A stretch of DNA of 64,000 nucleotides from Arthrobacter sp. ES3-54 (GCF_029504395.1 NZ_JAQFIF010000016.1:1-64000), one strand, 5' to 3'. Shown: positions 32,784 through 41,713, counted from the stretch's first letter. The notes: generated by a model not told the origin, from the sequence alone. Made by a program: numbers and translations.

Positions 32784-34271
32784 CTATTTGGCGTCTGCCG
32801 GGACCGAGTCATTCGATGCCGCCGGGGTGCCGGCCTTGGCTTCAGGCTTGGCTTCAGGCTTGGTTTCGGCTTGGGCGGCTTCCGGGGCAGCGGCCGGCTT
32901 CGGGGCCGGCGTCGCTGCGGCCACGAAGGCACCGCGCGGGTTGTCCAGGTCCATGAGCTGCGTGGTGTCGCGGCCCAGGAAGAAGGCCCACAGCCAGCCG
33001 GAGATGACGCGGATCTTGCGCTCCACGGTGGGGATGGCCATGCCGTGGTAGCCACGGTGTGCCAGCCAGGCCAGCGGGCCCTTGAGGCCGATGCGGCCAA
33101 CCAGGTTGATGTTCGCAACACCCTTCCATTCGCCGAAGCCGGCGACGGCGCCCAGGTTCTTGTGCTTGTAATCCTTAAGCGGCTTGTCCCAGCGGGAGGC
33201 CCACAGGTTCTTGGCCAGGCGCTTGGACTGGCGCAGCGCGTGCTGGGCGTTCGGCACGCAGGTGCCGTCCGGCAGGCCGCTGCCCGTGAGGTCGGGGACG
33301 GCAGCGACGTCGCCGGCAGCCCAGGCGTTGTCGATGATGCCCTCGTCGCCTGCAATGCGCAGGTCGGCCAGGACGCGGACGCGGCCGCGCGGCTCGAGCG
33401 GGAAGTCGGTGGAGCGGACCATCGGGTTGGCCTGCACGCCGGCAGTCCAGACCAGGGTGTCAGTCTCGAATTCCTGGGCCGGGCTCTTGTCCGGGAGGTT
33501 GATGAGCTTCAGGGAACCCTCGGCGTTGTCGAGGGAGGTGTTCAGCAGCACCTCGATGCCGCGGCTGCGGAGGTGCTCGACGACCCAAACGGCCTGCGGC
33601 GCCGTGACCTCGGGCATGATGCGGCCCATTGCCTCGACCAGGACGAAGCGGACTTCCTCCTGCTTGACGCGCGGGTTGTTCTTGACCGCGGCGCGGGCGA
33701 GGTCTTCCATTTCGGTGATGCACTCGATGCCGGCGAAGCCGCCGCCGACGACGACGAACGTCAGGGCGCGGGCGCGCTCAACGGGGTCCGTCATGAGCGA
33801 GCCGGTCTCGATGCGCTCGAGAACCTTGTTGCGCAGTGCCACGGCCTCTTCGATGGTCTTCAGGCCGATGCCCTTTTCCGCGAGGCCCTTGATCGGGAAC
33901 GTGCGGGTGATGGCGCCAGCGGCCAGCACGACGTCGAAGTAGGGAACCTCGAAGGTGTCGCCACCGTCGGAGGGTGCGACCACTGCCGTGCGGTTGGCGT
34001 GGTCGATTGAGGTGACGCGGCCCTGGATGAGCTCCGTCTGCTTCAGGTGCTGGCGGTGCGAGACGACTGCGTGGCGCGCCTCGATGTTGCCGCCGGCAAC
34101 TTCCGGCAGGAAGGGCTGGTAGGTCATGTAGGGCAGCGGATCCACGAGGGTGACGATGCCACCTGCATTCGCGATCTTTTTCTGAAGTTTAAGGGCTACA
34201 TACAGGCCGACGTACCCGCCGCCGACGACGAGTACCCGGGGACGGTCCTGGAGCTGAAGGGAGGATGCCAT
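32784..34271 (-). CDS. ndh: Type II NADH:quinone oxidoreductase (NDH-2)
   Basis: 495 aa peripheral membrane flavoprotein that passes electrons from NADH to menaquinone without proton pumping. FAD-binding VLVVGGGYVGLYVALKL starts at residue 13; the NADH-binding repeat FVVVGGGFAGIECITEME lies near 175; AAGDVAAVPD is the second FAD contact. A hydrophobic C-terminal helix (RVISGWLWAFFLG) anchors it to the membrane. The tail after residue 450 is a low-complexity run of KPEA-type repeats encoded by 12-bp DNA repeats. ATG 34271 follows a TATTCT box by six bases, and a Rex-type operator overlaps this promoter, suggesting control by the NADH/NAD+ ratio. Confidence 0.94.
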   Translation of the reverse strand: MASSLQLQDRPRVLVVGGGYVGLYVALKLQKKIANAGGIVTLVDPLPYMTYQPFLPEVAGGNIEARHAVVSHRQHLKQTELIQGRVTSIDHANRTAVVAPSDGGDTFEVPYFDVVLAAGAITRTFPIKGLAEKGIGLKTIEEAVALRNKVLERIETGSLMTDPVERARALTFVVVGGGFAGIECITEMEDLARAAVKNNPRVKQEEVRFVLVEAMGRIMPEVTAPQAVWVVEHLRSRGIEVLLNTSLDNAEGSLKLINLPDKSPAQEFETDTLVWTAGVQANPMVRSTDFPLEPRGRVRVLADLRIAGDEGIIDNAWAAGDVAAVPDLTGSGLPDGTCVPNAQHALRQSKRLAKNLWASRWDKPLKDYKHKNLGAVAGFGEWKGVANINLVGRIGLKGPLAWLAHRGYHGMAIPTVERKIRVISGWLWAFFLGRDTTQLMDLDNPRGAFVAAATPAPKPAAAPEAAQAETKPEAKPEAKAGTPAASNDSVPADAK

Positions 34272-34277
34272 GCGTCA

Positions 34278-34283
34278 AGAATA
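34278..34283 (-). promoter_or_regulatory. -10 element of a leaderless ndh promoter
   Basis: TATTCT on the minus strand with 6 nt before ATG 34271; the -35 position (34301-34306, GTGAAG) falls inside the Rex-type box. Confidence 0.5.
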
Positions 34284-34290
34284 CCGTAGT

Positions 34291-34308
34291 TTGTGAAAAC
34301 CTTCACTA
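34291..34308. promoter_or_regulatory. Rex-type redox operator candidate upstream of ndh
   Basis: TTGTGAAAACCTTCACTA compares with the Rex consensus TTGTGAA-N4-TTCACAA and differs at one of 14 defined positions. Rex is known to repress ndh in Bacillus and Streptomyces. It overlaps the predicted -35. Confidence 0.6.
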
Positions 34309-34309
34309 A

Positions 34310-35746
34310 CTATGACGGGTTGCTGGAGTCCACCGGATTCTCGGCCCCGCGTTCGGTCCCGGTTTCGGACTTGGGTTCGGACTTGGGTTCGGACTTGACC
34401 GGCCTATCCGGCCCGTCCTTGGGCGGCGTTCGCATGGCGGCCCGCAACTGGATCGCAGCGGCCACCACGATTCCCACGAGCAGGCACCCGAAGCCCAGGA
34501 CCACCGCGGCCGGGACGGCGCTGTCCAGCCGGGACGGCTTCTCCGCGACCGGCACGGTCGCTTCGGGCAGGGTGGGCACAGCGCTGGAGGGCGCGGGCGC
34601 CGCAGCAGGTGCCGTCGTGGCGAGGTTTCCGCGCCGGTGGACCCGGATCCAGTCCGAAATCGATCCCAGCGGATTGGCCTTGGTTTCCGGGACATCGGCC
34701 TTGAGGGCGGCCTCGGCGTTCAGCACGCCGAAGCCGTAGAGCGGATCCTTCCCGGGCGCCCCGGCGTCCTTGGCCGTGCTGACGATCCGGTTGATGACCT
34801 GGCTCGCGGACATCTCGGGCCATTTGGAGCGGATCAGGGCAGCGACGCCGGAAACGATGGGCGTGGCCCCGGAAGTGCCCGCCCATTCGGCATAGCCACC
34901 GGCGGGCATGCCGCCGACCAGGTCCTCGGCGGGAGCGGCGACGCCGATGCTGATGCCCTGTGAGGAGGAATCGATGCTGGCCGCGCCCTTGCGGTCCAGG
35001 CCTGCGACCGTCAGGACGCCGGGAATCGTGGCGGGCGCGCCGACCTGGATGTTGCCGCCCACGCGGTTGCCCGCGGCGGCGACGATCACGACGTCCTTCT
35101 GCTCGGCATAGAGGAATGCCGCGTCCCAGCTCTGCGGCCATTCCGGCGACGTGCTGCCGAGGGAGATGTTGATGACGCGTGCGCCGTTGTCGACCGCCCA
35201 GCGCACGGCCTCCGGGATCTGATCCTGGTCGCTCTTACCGCCCGGGTTGGCGGAACCCAGCCAGGTGGAGACGGACAGCAGCTGGGCTTCCGGGGCGACG
35301 CCGACGATCCCGTCAGGGCCGACGGCGGGGCCAGAGCTGGGTTTGGCGCTGGCGCTCGGTTTGGCGCTCGGTTCGGGCGCCTGATGCCCGCGCCCGGCGA
35401 GCATGGTGGCCACGAGGGTGCCGTGTTCGGGTTTGGCACCGATGCTCGCCTGGCCGTTGGCACTGCCGGCGCCGGAAATGTCGGAGCCGCCGGCGAGCAC
35501 GCCAGCCAGGTCCGGATGTTTGCCGTCCACGCCGCTGTCAATCACGGCGACTTTGACGCCGGCACCCTTGGAAACGTCCCAGGCTTTGGTGATGCCGGAT
35601 TCGGCGAGCCAGTATTCCTTGTCCCGCCAGGAGTCGGCGTAGGCGGGCGCGGCTAGGGTCAGCGCCGCGGTGGACGCTCCGCCGGCAAGGGCCAAGGCCA
35701 TCAACGCGGAGGCGGTCCGGCGGCGCCGGGCTGTTGCTCTGGTCAT
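34310..35746 (-). CDS. Membrane-anchored S8 (subtilisin-like) serine protease, mycosin-like
   Basis: 478 aa. A signal peptide (to about residue 38, ending AAPAYADS) leads to a subtilase domain with the full triad: Asp70 in VAVIDSGVDGKHPDL, His108 in PEHGTLVATMLAG and Ser292 in EWAGTSGATPIVSG; oxyanion Asn227 in VAAAGNRVGG. A loop at about 120-142 is rich in Pro/Ser/Lys repeats. After a proline-rich linker a single membrane helix (about 412-435) and a basic tail place the protease domain outside. This is the mycosin (MycP) layout, but no type VII secretion genes adjoin, so its target is unknown. The tail contains KSEP repeats encoded by 12-bp DNA repeats near 34365-34400. Confidence 0.9.
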   Translation of the reverse strand: MTRATARRRRTASALMALALAGGASTAALTLAAPAYADSWRDKEYWLAESGITKAWDVSKGAGVKVAVIDSGVDGKHPDLAGVLAGGSDISGAGSANGQASIGAKPEHGTLVATMLAGRGHQAPEPSAKPSASAKPSSGPAVGPDGIVGVAPEAQLLSVSTWLGSANPGGKSDQDQIPEAVRWAVDNGARVINISLGSTSPEWPQSWDAAFLYAEQKDVVIVAAAGNRVGGNIQVGAPATIPGVLTVAGLDRKGAASIDSSSQGISIGVAAPAEDLVGGMPAGGYAEWAGTSGATPIVSGVAALIRSKWPEMSASQVINRIVSTAKDAGAPGKDPLYGFGVLNAEAALKADVPETKANPLGSISDWIRVHRRGNLATTAPAAAPAPSSAVPTLPEATVPVAEKPSRLDSAVPAAVVLGFGCLLVGIVVAAAIQLRAAMRTPPKDGPDRPVKSEPKSEPKSETGTERGAENPVDSSNPS

Positions 35747-35808
35747 TCAGGTCCTATCGGCGGTTGCACCAGCGGCACGGCGCGCGGGGGCGCAGCTGCT
35801 GGGCGGGA

Positions 35809-36810
35809 TCATCGGATGCTGAGGGCAATACCGTCAAGAATATCGTGTTCACTGGCCACTGCCGTGGTGATGCGGCCGCCCGTGATATCGGCCAGGCGTT
35901 GCAGGACCCTCCGCCAAACGAGGCCGCCGGCGCCGATCACGTCCACCCGGCCGGGGTGCATGTACGGCAGCGCGGCCCGCTCCTCCCGGGTCATTTCGAG
36001 CAGCTCGGTGCATGCCTTCCGGACGGCGTCCAGGTCCAGTTCGGTGCCATGGATCGCGGCCGGCGAATACTCCGGCAGGCGCAGCGCATGCGCCGTGATG
36101 GTGGTGACGGAACCCGCCACGCCGACGACGACGGTGGTGCGCTCCAGCGGAACTGTTTCTGCCGCCTCGCTGATGGCGGCGTCGACGTCGGCCTCTGCCG
36201 CTGCGATCTGCGCCGGGGTGGGCGGATCGCTGCGCAGGTGCCGTTCGGTCATCCGGACGCAGCCGACGTCGACCGAGCGGGCGGCGATGACGCCGTCGGC
36301 GTTGCCCAGGACGAACTCCGTGCTTCCGCCGCCGAGGTCCACCACCAGGACGGGGTCCTCGCCGCGGGAGGGCAGGACACTGCTGGCGCCCGCGAAGGAG
36401 AGCGCGGCTTCCTCGTCGCCAGTGATCACCTCGGGCTCGACGCCGAGGATGGCGCGGATGCCGTCGACGAAGACCTGCCGGTTGCGGGCATCGCGGGTGG
36501 CGGAGGTGGCCACGAAGCGCACTTTTTCGACGCCGTGCTGGCGGATGAGGGCAGCGTAGTCTCGGGTCGCGGCGAAGGTGCGCTCAAGCGCTTCCTGGGC
36601 CAGTTCGCCCGTGGAGTCCACGCCCTGGCCCAGCCGGACCACGCGCATTTCCCGCACGATGTCGGTAAGCCGCGGTGTGGGCTGCCCAGTTGCCCCGCCT
36701 GCAGCTGTGTTCGCTTCCGTGTTCGCGTCCGTGTTCACATCTGCGTTCACATCGGCGATCAGCAGGCGGATGGAGTTGGTGCCGCAGTCAATGGCCGCGA
36801 CCCGGGTCAC
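35809..36810 (-). CDS. ppx: Ppx/GppA family exopolyphosphatase
   Basis: 333 aa cytosolic enzyme of the sugar kinase/Hsp70 fold that removes phosphate from polyphosphate or pppGpp. Opening motif VAAIDCGTNSIRLLIAD, then KVRFVATSATRDARN and LVVDLGGGSTEFVLG, and VVVGVAGSVTTI later are the family's nucleotide-binding blocks. An unusual low-complexity insert, DVNADVNTDANTEANTAAGG, follows the first strand (residues about 19-40), encoded by imperfect 12-bp DNA repeats near 36705-36760. The start ATG overlaps the stop of DUF501 by ATGA, so the two are coupled. This is the short Ppx of actinobacteria. Confidence 0.92.
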   Translation of the reverse strand: MTRVAAIDCGTNSIRLLIADVNADVNTDANTEANTAAGGATGQPTPRLTDIVREMRVVRLGQGVDSTGELAQEALERTFAATRDYAALIRQHGVEKVRFVATSATRDARNRQVFVDGIRAILGVEPEVITGDEEAALSFAGASSVLPSRGEDPVLVVDLGGGSTEFVLGNADGVIAARSVDVGCVRMTERHLRSDPPTPAQIAAAEADVDAAISEAAETVPLERTTVVVGVAGSVTTITAHALRLPEYSPAAIHGTELDLDAVRKACTELLEMTREERAALPYMHPGRVDVIGAGGLVWRRVLQRLADITGGRITTAVASEHDILDGIALSIR

Positions 36811-37616
36811 TTGGACTCCCCCGCGCCGGCCGCGCTGGCGGCGTCTCCCGCGCCGGCGGTGCCGCGGGATTTACGGACCGGGCCGGGCCGGCCCACGATC
36901 TCCGGCAGGCCCTGGGGTCCATGACGGCTGAGGTCCCGGGACGGTGCCTCGCCGCCGGTGTCCCAGGCGCCGTCGCAGTAGCACCGGTCCACGGTCCACC
37001 ATTCGGCGATGGCCGCGATCGACTCGTCGCCGAGCGGGTTCACGCCCGGGCCGGCGGCCAGCGAGTGCCCCACGAGGACGTGCAGGCATTTGACGCGGGT
37101 GGGCATGCCGCCGGCCGAGACGCCGTCGATTTCCGGAACCGCACCGATGCCGCAGCGCGCGCCGATCTCGGCACGGGAGGCCAGATAGGCCTCGTGGGCG
37201 GCACGGTACCGGGCCGCGAGGGCAGCGTCGGCGGCGAGCCGGTCGTTCATTTCGTTCATCAGCCCGGCGGCCTCAAGCCGCGACACCGCCGCGGTGATCA
37301 CCGGATGCGTGAGGTAAAACGTGGTGGGGAACGGCGTACCGTTGCTGAGCCGCGGCGAGGTGGCGGCCACGAGCGGGTTTCCGCAGACGCAGCGGGCCGG
37401 GATTTCGACGACGTCCCGCACGGGCCGGCCCAACTGGCGGCTCAGGACCTCGAGGTCCTGCGGCGACGGCAGGCTGGAGGCCTCCGGGGCGTTTGCCCTG
37501 TGCCGTGGCGCCGAGGTCGGGGCGCCGTCGTTCTTGACCGCTCGGTTCTGGTCCACTCGGTTCTCGTCCACGGGAGTGGCACCTTCCTGCCCAGTTCCGG
37601 ATTGTCCGTGGGACAA
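36807..37616 (-). CDS. DUF501 family protein
   Basis: 269 aa cytosolic protein. The conserved core (about residues 50-230) has ARCVCGNPLVAATSPRLSNGTPFPTTFYLTHP near its start and a late THVKCLHV-like stretch (here TRVKCLHVLVGHSLAAGPGVNPLGDE) plus WWTVDRCYCD, with cysteines and histidines that could bind metal. Function unknown. It sits between divIC/ftsB and ppx, the standard actinobacterial order. N- and C-terminal extensions are low complexity. The stop overlaps the ppx start. Confidence 0.9.
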   Translation of the reverse strand: MSHGQSGTGQEGATPVDENRVDQNRAVKNDGAPTSAPRHRANAPEASSLPSPQDLEVLSRQLGRPVRDVVEIPARCVCGNPLVAATSPRLSNGTPFPTTFYLTHPVITAAVSRLEAAGLMNEMNDRLAADAALAARYRAAHEAYLASRAEIGARCGIGAVPEIDGVSAGGMPTRVKCLHVLVGHSLAAGPGVNPLGDESIAAIAEWWTVDRCYCDGAWDTGGEAPSRDLSRHGPQGLPEIVGRPGPVRKSRGTAGAGDAASAAGAGESK

Positions 37617-37637
37617 TCCCGGCGGCGGGCGCCGCTT

Positions 37638-38369
37638 CTAGTCTGTTGCCGATCGCCTGATGGACTCCCAGAGGGAGTCCACCCACGGCAGGTTGGCCGG
37701 GTCTTGTGCTGATGGTGCACCCGCCGTGCCACTGGACTGCGCGGCAGGAAGATCGCTGCCGAATACCCAATAGCCCGTCTCGCCGGGCATAACCATGTTA
37801 ATGCGGTCGCGGGCCTGCTGTTTCACGAAGTTGGGATCCTGCCACCGCGAAACCTGGCGTTTGAGGTCCTCCTGCTTGGTCTGCTTGGCCGCGATGTCGG
37901 CCTGCAGCGCCGCGATTTCGGCGCGTTTGTCGAGGAAGATCTTTACCGTGGGCGCCAGCAGGATGGTGATGGCAATCATGACGACGCCGAGGGCAAGCAG
38001 CCGGCCCGAGAACGCCTTGGCGGGCACAGGGTCGAGGGATTCGTCGGCACTGCCTGCCGCGGTCCGACCTACGGCCTGGCCCCCAGCTTTCCCCGGTGCC
38101 GGCCGGGTTGCGGGTTTTGCGGCCGGTGCTGCTGCGGCACCGTTGGCGGCTGGTTTGCCCGCTGCGGGTGCTGCCGCACGTGGAGAGGCAGGCGCGGCGC
38201 CGCGGGGCGTGGCCGGCGTCGGCGCCCCGCTGCGGGAGCCGCCAAAGTCCGCCTGGATGACTTCGCCGCCGTCGTCTACTGCTCCCAGGCCCGTGGCCGC
38301 AGGCTTGGCGGCAGCAGCCTTGGTGGGCGCAGGCGTAGCCCGGGGAACATTGGGGCGTCGGGTAGCCAT
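37638..38369 (-). CDS. Septum formation initiator (DivIC/FtsB family)
   Basis: 243 aa bitopic division protein. An alanine/proline-rich cytoplasmic segment of about 120 residues precedes one membrane helix (about 122-144, LLALGVVMIAITILLAP) and an external coiled coil (KRAEIAALQADIAAKQTKQEDLKRQVSRWQDP) ending in the family's WQDPNFVKQQARDRINMVMPGETGYWV block. It would form the FtsB-FtsL-FtsQ-like complex that activates septal cell-wall synthesis. It lies between enolase and DUF501; a terminator separates it from enolase, so it probably has its own promoter. The long disordered N-tail is typical of actinobacteria. Confidence 0.92.
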   Translation of the reverse strand: MATRRPNVPRATPAPTKAAAAKPAATGLGAVDDGGEVIQADFGGSRSGAPTPATPRGAAPASPRAAAPAAGKPAANGAAAAPAAKPATRPAPGKAGGQAVGRTAAGSADESLDPVPAKAFSGRLLALGVVMIAITILLAPTVKIFLDKRAEIAALQADIAAKQTKQEDLKRQVSRWQDPNFVKQQARDRINMVMPGETGYWVFGSDLPAAQSSGTAGAPSAQDPANLPWVDSLWESIRRSATD

Positions 38370-38398
38370 GTCACTCCTTCAAAGCGGGCCAAAACAGA

Positions 38399-38434
38399 AC
38401 CGGTGGCCATGGTCTTTCAACCATAGCCACCGGT
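38399..38434 (-). terminator. Terminator of eno
   Basis: ACCGGTGGCCATGGT (from 38400) pairs with ACCATAGCCACCGGT (38420-38434) with one mismatch and a CTTTCA loop; TTCTGTTTTGG follows on the minus strand. Confidence 0.8.
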
Positions 38435-38453
38435 TACCGGTTTTCGCGGCTAA

Positions 38454-39734
38454 CTAGCCCTTGAAACGCGGGAAGGCGCTGCGTCCGGCGTACCGTGCGG
38501 CGTCGTCGAGTTCTTCTTCGATGCGCAGCAGCTGGTTGTACTTGGCTACGCGCTCGGAGCGGGCCGGGGCACCGGTCTTGATCTGTCCCGCGTTGGTGGC
38601 AACGGAGATGTCAGCAATGGTGGTGTCCTCGGTTTCGCCGGAGCGGTGCGAGGTGATGGTGGTGTAACCGGCACGCTGGGCCAGTGACACGGCGTCCAGC
38701 GTCTCGGTCAGGGAACCGATCTGGTTGACCTTGACGAGCAGCGAGTTCGCGGTCTTGGTGTCGATGCCGCGCTGCAGGATGGCCGGGTTGGTGACGAAGA
38801 GGTCATCGCCAACGAGCTGGACCTTGTCGCCGATGGTGTCGGTGAGGGTCTTCCAGCCTTCCCAGTCGTTCTCATCCAGCGGGTCCTCGATGGAAACCAG
38901 CGGGTAGTCGGCCACGAGCTCGGCGTAGTAGGCGCTCATCTCGGCGGCGGAAAGTGCCTTGCCTTCGAACTGGTAGGCGCCGTCCTTGAAGAACTCGGAG
39001 GAGGCGACGTCCAGGGCCAGCGCGATGTCCTTGCCCGGGGTGTAGCCGGCGTTCTTGATGGCTTCCTGGATCAGGTCCAGGGCGGCACGGTTGGACGGCA
39101 GGTTCGGCGCGAAGCCGCCCTCGTCGCCCAGGCCGGTAGACAGGCCCTTGGCCTGCAGGACGGACTTGAGGTTGTGGTAGACCTCGACGCCCCAGCGCAG
39201 GCCCTCGGAGAAGGTCTCGGCGCCGATCGGGACAATCATGAATTCCTGGATGTCCACGTCGGAGTCGGCGTGCGAGCCGCCGTTGAGGATGTTCATCAGC
39301 GGCACGGGCAGGACGTGCGCGTTGGGGCCACCGAGGTACTTGTACAGCGGCAGGTCTGCGGAGGCGGCGGCAGCGTTGGCCACGGCCAGGGAGACACCCA
39401 GGATGGCGTTGGCGCCGAGCTTGCCCTTGTTGGGGGTGCCGTCCAGGTCGATCATGGCCTGGTCGATGCTGCGCTGGTCGGTCGCGTCGAAACCGGTCAG
39501 GGCGGGGGCGATCTGGTCGATGACCGCGTCGACCGCCTTCTGGACGCCCTTGCCGAGGTAGCGGCCCTTGTCGCCGTCGCGGAGTTCAACGGCTTCGTGC
39601 TCGCCGGTGGAAGCGCCGGAGGGAACCGCTGCGCGGCCGATCTGGCCGTCCGAGAGCAGGACTTCAACTTCTACGGTCGGGTTGCCACGGGAATCGAGGA
39701 TTTCGCGGGCGTGGATGGCATCGATAAGCGCCAT
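38454..39734 (-). CDS. eno: Enolase (phosphopyruvate hydratase)
   Basis: 426 aa glycolytic enzyme converting 2-phosphoglycerate to phosphoenolpyruvate. Recognised by AREILDSRGNPTVEVEV at the start, DVDIQEFMIVP, GDEGGFAPNL (active-site Glu), the metal-binding ALDVASSEF, SIEDPLDENDW and VGDDLFVTN, the lysine motif LLVKVNQIGSL and the signature TTITSHRSGETED. Full family length. AAAGGAG lies about eight bases before ATG 39734. A TACGCT -10-like box at 39831-39836 (minus strand) suggests a leader of about 90 nt. Confidence 0.96.
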   Translation of the reverse strand: MALIDAIHAREILDSRGNPTVEVEVLLSDGQIGRAAVPSGASTGEHEAVELRDGDKGRYLGKGVQKAVDAVIDQIAPALTGFDATDQRSIDQAMIDLDGTPNKGKLGANAILGVSLAVANAAAASADLPLYKYLGGPNAHVLPVPLMNILNGGSHADSDVDIQEFMIVPIGAETFSEGLRWGVEVYHNLKSVLQAKGLSTGLGDEGGFAPNLPSNRAALDLIQEAIKNAGYTPGKDIALALDVASSEFFKDGAYQFEGKALSAAEMSAYYAELVADYPLVSIEDPLDENDWEGWKTLTDTIGDKVQLVGDDLFVTNPAILQRGIDTKTANSLLVKVNQIGSLTETLDAVSLAQRAGYTTITSHRSGETEDTTIADISVATNAGQIKTGAPARSERVAKYNQLLRIEEELDDAARYAGRSAFPRFKG

Positions 39735-39903
39735 GGATATGCTCCTTTGGGTGAAGCGATCTGCAGGGAATCTGACTGCTTGGACTCTGGCTGTAGGTGA
39801 AGCTGAAAAGCCGACGTCGTCGTCGCTACTAGCGTAGTCGAGAGTGGCGGAGGTTACGGAAACCTATCCAAACCCCGGACGTCATGATGCCGACGCTATT
39901 TTT

Positions 39904-40563
39904 CTAGGGCAGGGAGCCGTTGCCGTCCTGAAAGCGGCGGAGCGCCCCGCGGAGGGCGCGCTCGGCGTCGAGCCCACCGGCCCGGGCACCCGCCACGATC
40001 CCGAACAGCAGGTCGCCGAGTTCCGCCTCGGTGGCCGGGATCTCGACGCCAGTGTCGCCCATAGCCGTCGCCAAGTGCGCGCGTTCGGCCCGGTCCAGGA
40101 GCTTTTGGGCCCGGGCCAGGGCCGGCAGCGCGGCGGGAACGCCGTCGAACACGTGGCCGCGTTCGGGCTTCTCGGCCTTCTTGACGGCATCCCATTTCAG
40201 GACGATCTCCTCCACCGTTGCCGGGAAGGAGTCCTGCAGCGAGCCGTCGGGCCGGAACACGTGCGGGTTGCGCCGGATCATCTTGGCCCTCAGGGCGCGG
40301 GCGACGTCGTCCAGGTCGAAGGCGCCACGTTCCTCGGCGAGCCGGGCATGCAGGACCACCTGAAGCAGCACGTCGCCCAGCTCGGACTTCAGTTCGGCGT
40401 CACCGCCGGCCGTTTCGATGGTCTCCGCAACCTCGTAGGCCTCCTCCAGGAGGTACTCCACGAGGGATTCGTGGGTGAGGGCACCCATCCAGGGGCAGTG
40501 CTCGCGCAGGGCCGCGATGGAAGCGACAAGCCCCTGGACGGGTGGAGTGTCCTCGTTAGCCAA
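39904..40563 (-). CDS. mazG: Nucleoside triphosphate pyrophosphohydrolase (MazG family)
   Basis: 219 aa house-cleaning enzyme that hydrolyses (d)NTPs, including oxidised ones, to monophosphates. The magnesium motif is present as EEAYEVAETIE followed by ELGDVLLQVVLHARLAEE. The first copy of the MazG domain (HCPWMGALTHESLVEYLLEEAYE) is complete, while the C-terminal half is shorter than in E. coli MazG, with a degenerate second copy (EAELGDLLFGIVAGAR). The start overlaps the add stop by eight bases, so translation is coupled to adenosine deaminase, a sensible pairing in purine metabolism. Confidence 0.92.
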   Translation of the reverse strand: MANEDTPPVQGLVASIAALREHCPWMGALTHESLVEYLLEEAYEVAETIETAGGDAELKSELGDVLLQVVLHARLAEERGAFDLDDVARALRAKMIRRNPHVFRPDGSLQDSFPATVEEIVLKWDAVKKAEKPERGHVFDGVPAALPALARAQKLLDRAERAHLATAMGDTGVEIPATEAELGDLLFGIVAGARAGGLDAERALRGALRRFQDGNGSLP

Positions 40564-41707
40564 GGTCGGAGTAGGCCTCGTTGATGTATTCCACCAGGGC
40601 TTCCTTCTCCTCGAGCGGCAGGAAGGCCGCCTCGGCTGCGTTGAGCGTCAGCTCCAGCAGGTCGTCGAGGTCGTAGTCGAACGTCTCAACCAGCAGTTCG
40701 AACTCGTCGGTCAGCGTGACGCCGCTCATGAGCCGGTTGTCTGTGTTGATGGTGACGTTGAAGCCGAGCTGGTAGAGCATGTCCAGCGGGTGGCTTTCGA
40801 TGCCTTCGCCGAAGCCGGCGATGGCGCCGGTCTGCAGGTTCGAGGAGGGGCAGATCTCCAGGGCGATGCCGCGGTCGCGGACCCAGCTGGCGAGCTCGCC
40901 CAGGGTCACCATGCCGATGGTGTCGTCGACTTCGTCGGCGTCGGCGCCTTCGTCCTCTTCGAATTCGATCGTGACGTCCTCGGCGATCCGCACGCCGTGG
41001 CCCAGGCGCAGTGCCCGGCCGTCGACAAGCGCCGACTGGATGCTTTCCAGGCCGGCGGCTTCGCCGGCATGGACGGTGGCCGGGAAGTTGTGCTGGGCCA
41101 GGTAGGTGAAGGCGTCCTTGAAACGGGACGGAAGAAAGCCGTCCTCGGCGCCGGCGATGTCGAAGCCGACGGCGCCGTTGTTACGGTGGCGGACAGCCAG
41201 TTCGGCGATCTCCTGGCTGCGGTCGGCGTGGCGCATGGCGGTGATGAGCTGGCCCACCTGGATGTCGCGGCCGGTCTCGGCCACGGCGTCTACGCCCGCT
41301 TCGAGGCCTGCCTGCACGGCCTCGACCACTTCGTCCAGGCTCAGGCCCTTCTGCAGGTGCTGTTCGGGTGCCCAACGCACTTCGCCGTACACGACGCCGT
41401 CGTCGGCCAGGTCTTCGACGAATTCCTTCGCGACGCGGAACAGGCCTTCCTTGGTCTGCATCACGGCGATGGTGTGGTCGAAGGTCTCGAGGTACCGGAC
41501 CAGGGAGCCCGAGTCGGCGGATTCGCGGAACCACTCCCCCAGCGCGACGGGGTCCGTGGAGGGCAGCGTGTGGCCGGCGGCCTCAGCGAGTTCAATGATG
41601 GTGGCCGGGCGGAGTCCGCCGTCCAGGTGGTCGTGCAGGGAAACCTTGGGAAGGACCTTCAGGTCGAAGTCGAGGTCAGGGGCAGCGTCAGGGATAGTCT
41701 CAGTCAC
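40556..41707 (-). CDS. add: Adenosine deaminase
   Basis: 383 aa zinc enzyme deaminating adenosine/deoxyadenosine to inosine. The zinc ligands are visible: KVSLHDHLDGGLRP near the N-terminus (HxH; a Leu-Asp-Gly in place of the commoner LxG), ATVHAGEA with the third histidine, RLGHGVRIAED, and the catalytic NTDNRLMSG near the end. GTG 41707 is chosen because TATGGT precedes it by six bases; the upstream open frame is arginine-rich and not family-like. The gene continues into mazG. The nearby nucleoside uptake operon would supply its substrate. Confidence 0.92.
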   Translation of the reverse strand: MTETIPDAAPDLDFDLKVLPKVSLHDHLDGGLRPATIIELAEAAGHTLPSTDPVALGEWFRESADSGSLVRYLETFDHTIAVMQTKEGLFRVAKEFVEDLADDGVVYGEVRWAPEQHLQKGLSLDEVVEAVQAGLEAGVDAVAETGRDIQVGQLITAMRHADRSQEIAELAVRHRNNGAVGFDIAGAEDGFLPSRFKDAFTYLAQHNFPATVHAGEAAGLESIQSALVDGRALRLGHGVRIAEDVTIEFEEDEGADADEVDDTIGMVTLGELASWVRDRGIALEICPSSNLQTGAIAGFGEGIESHPLDMLYQLGFNVTINTDNRLMSGVTLTDEFELLVETFDYDLDDLLELTLNAAEAAFLPLEEKEALVEYINEAYSDLG

Positions 41708-41713
41708 GTTCCA

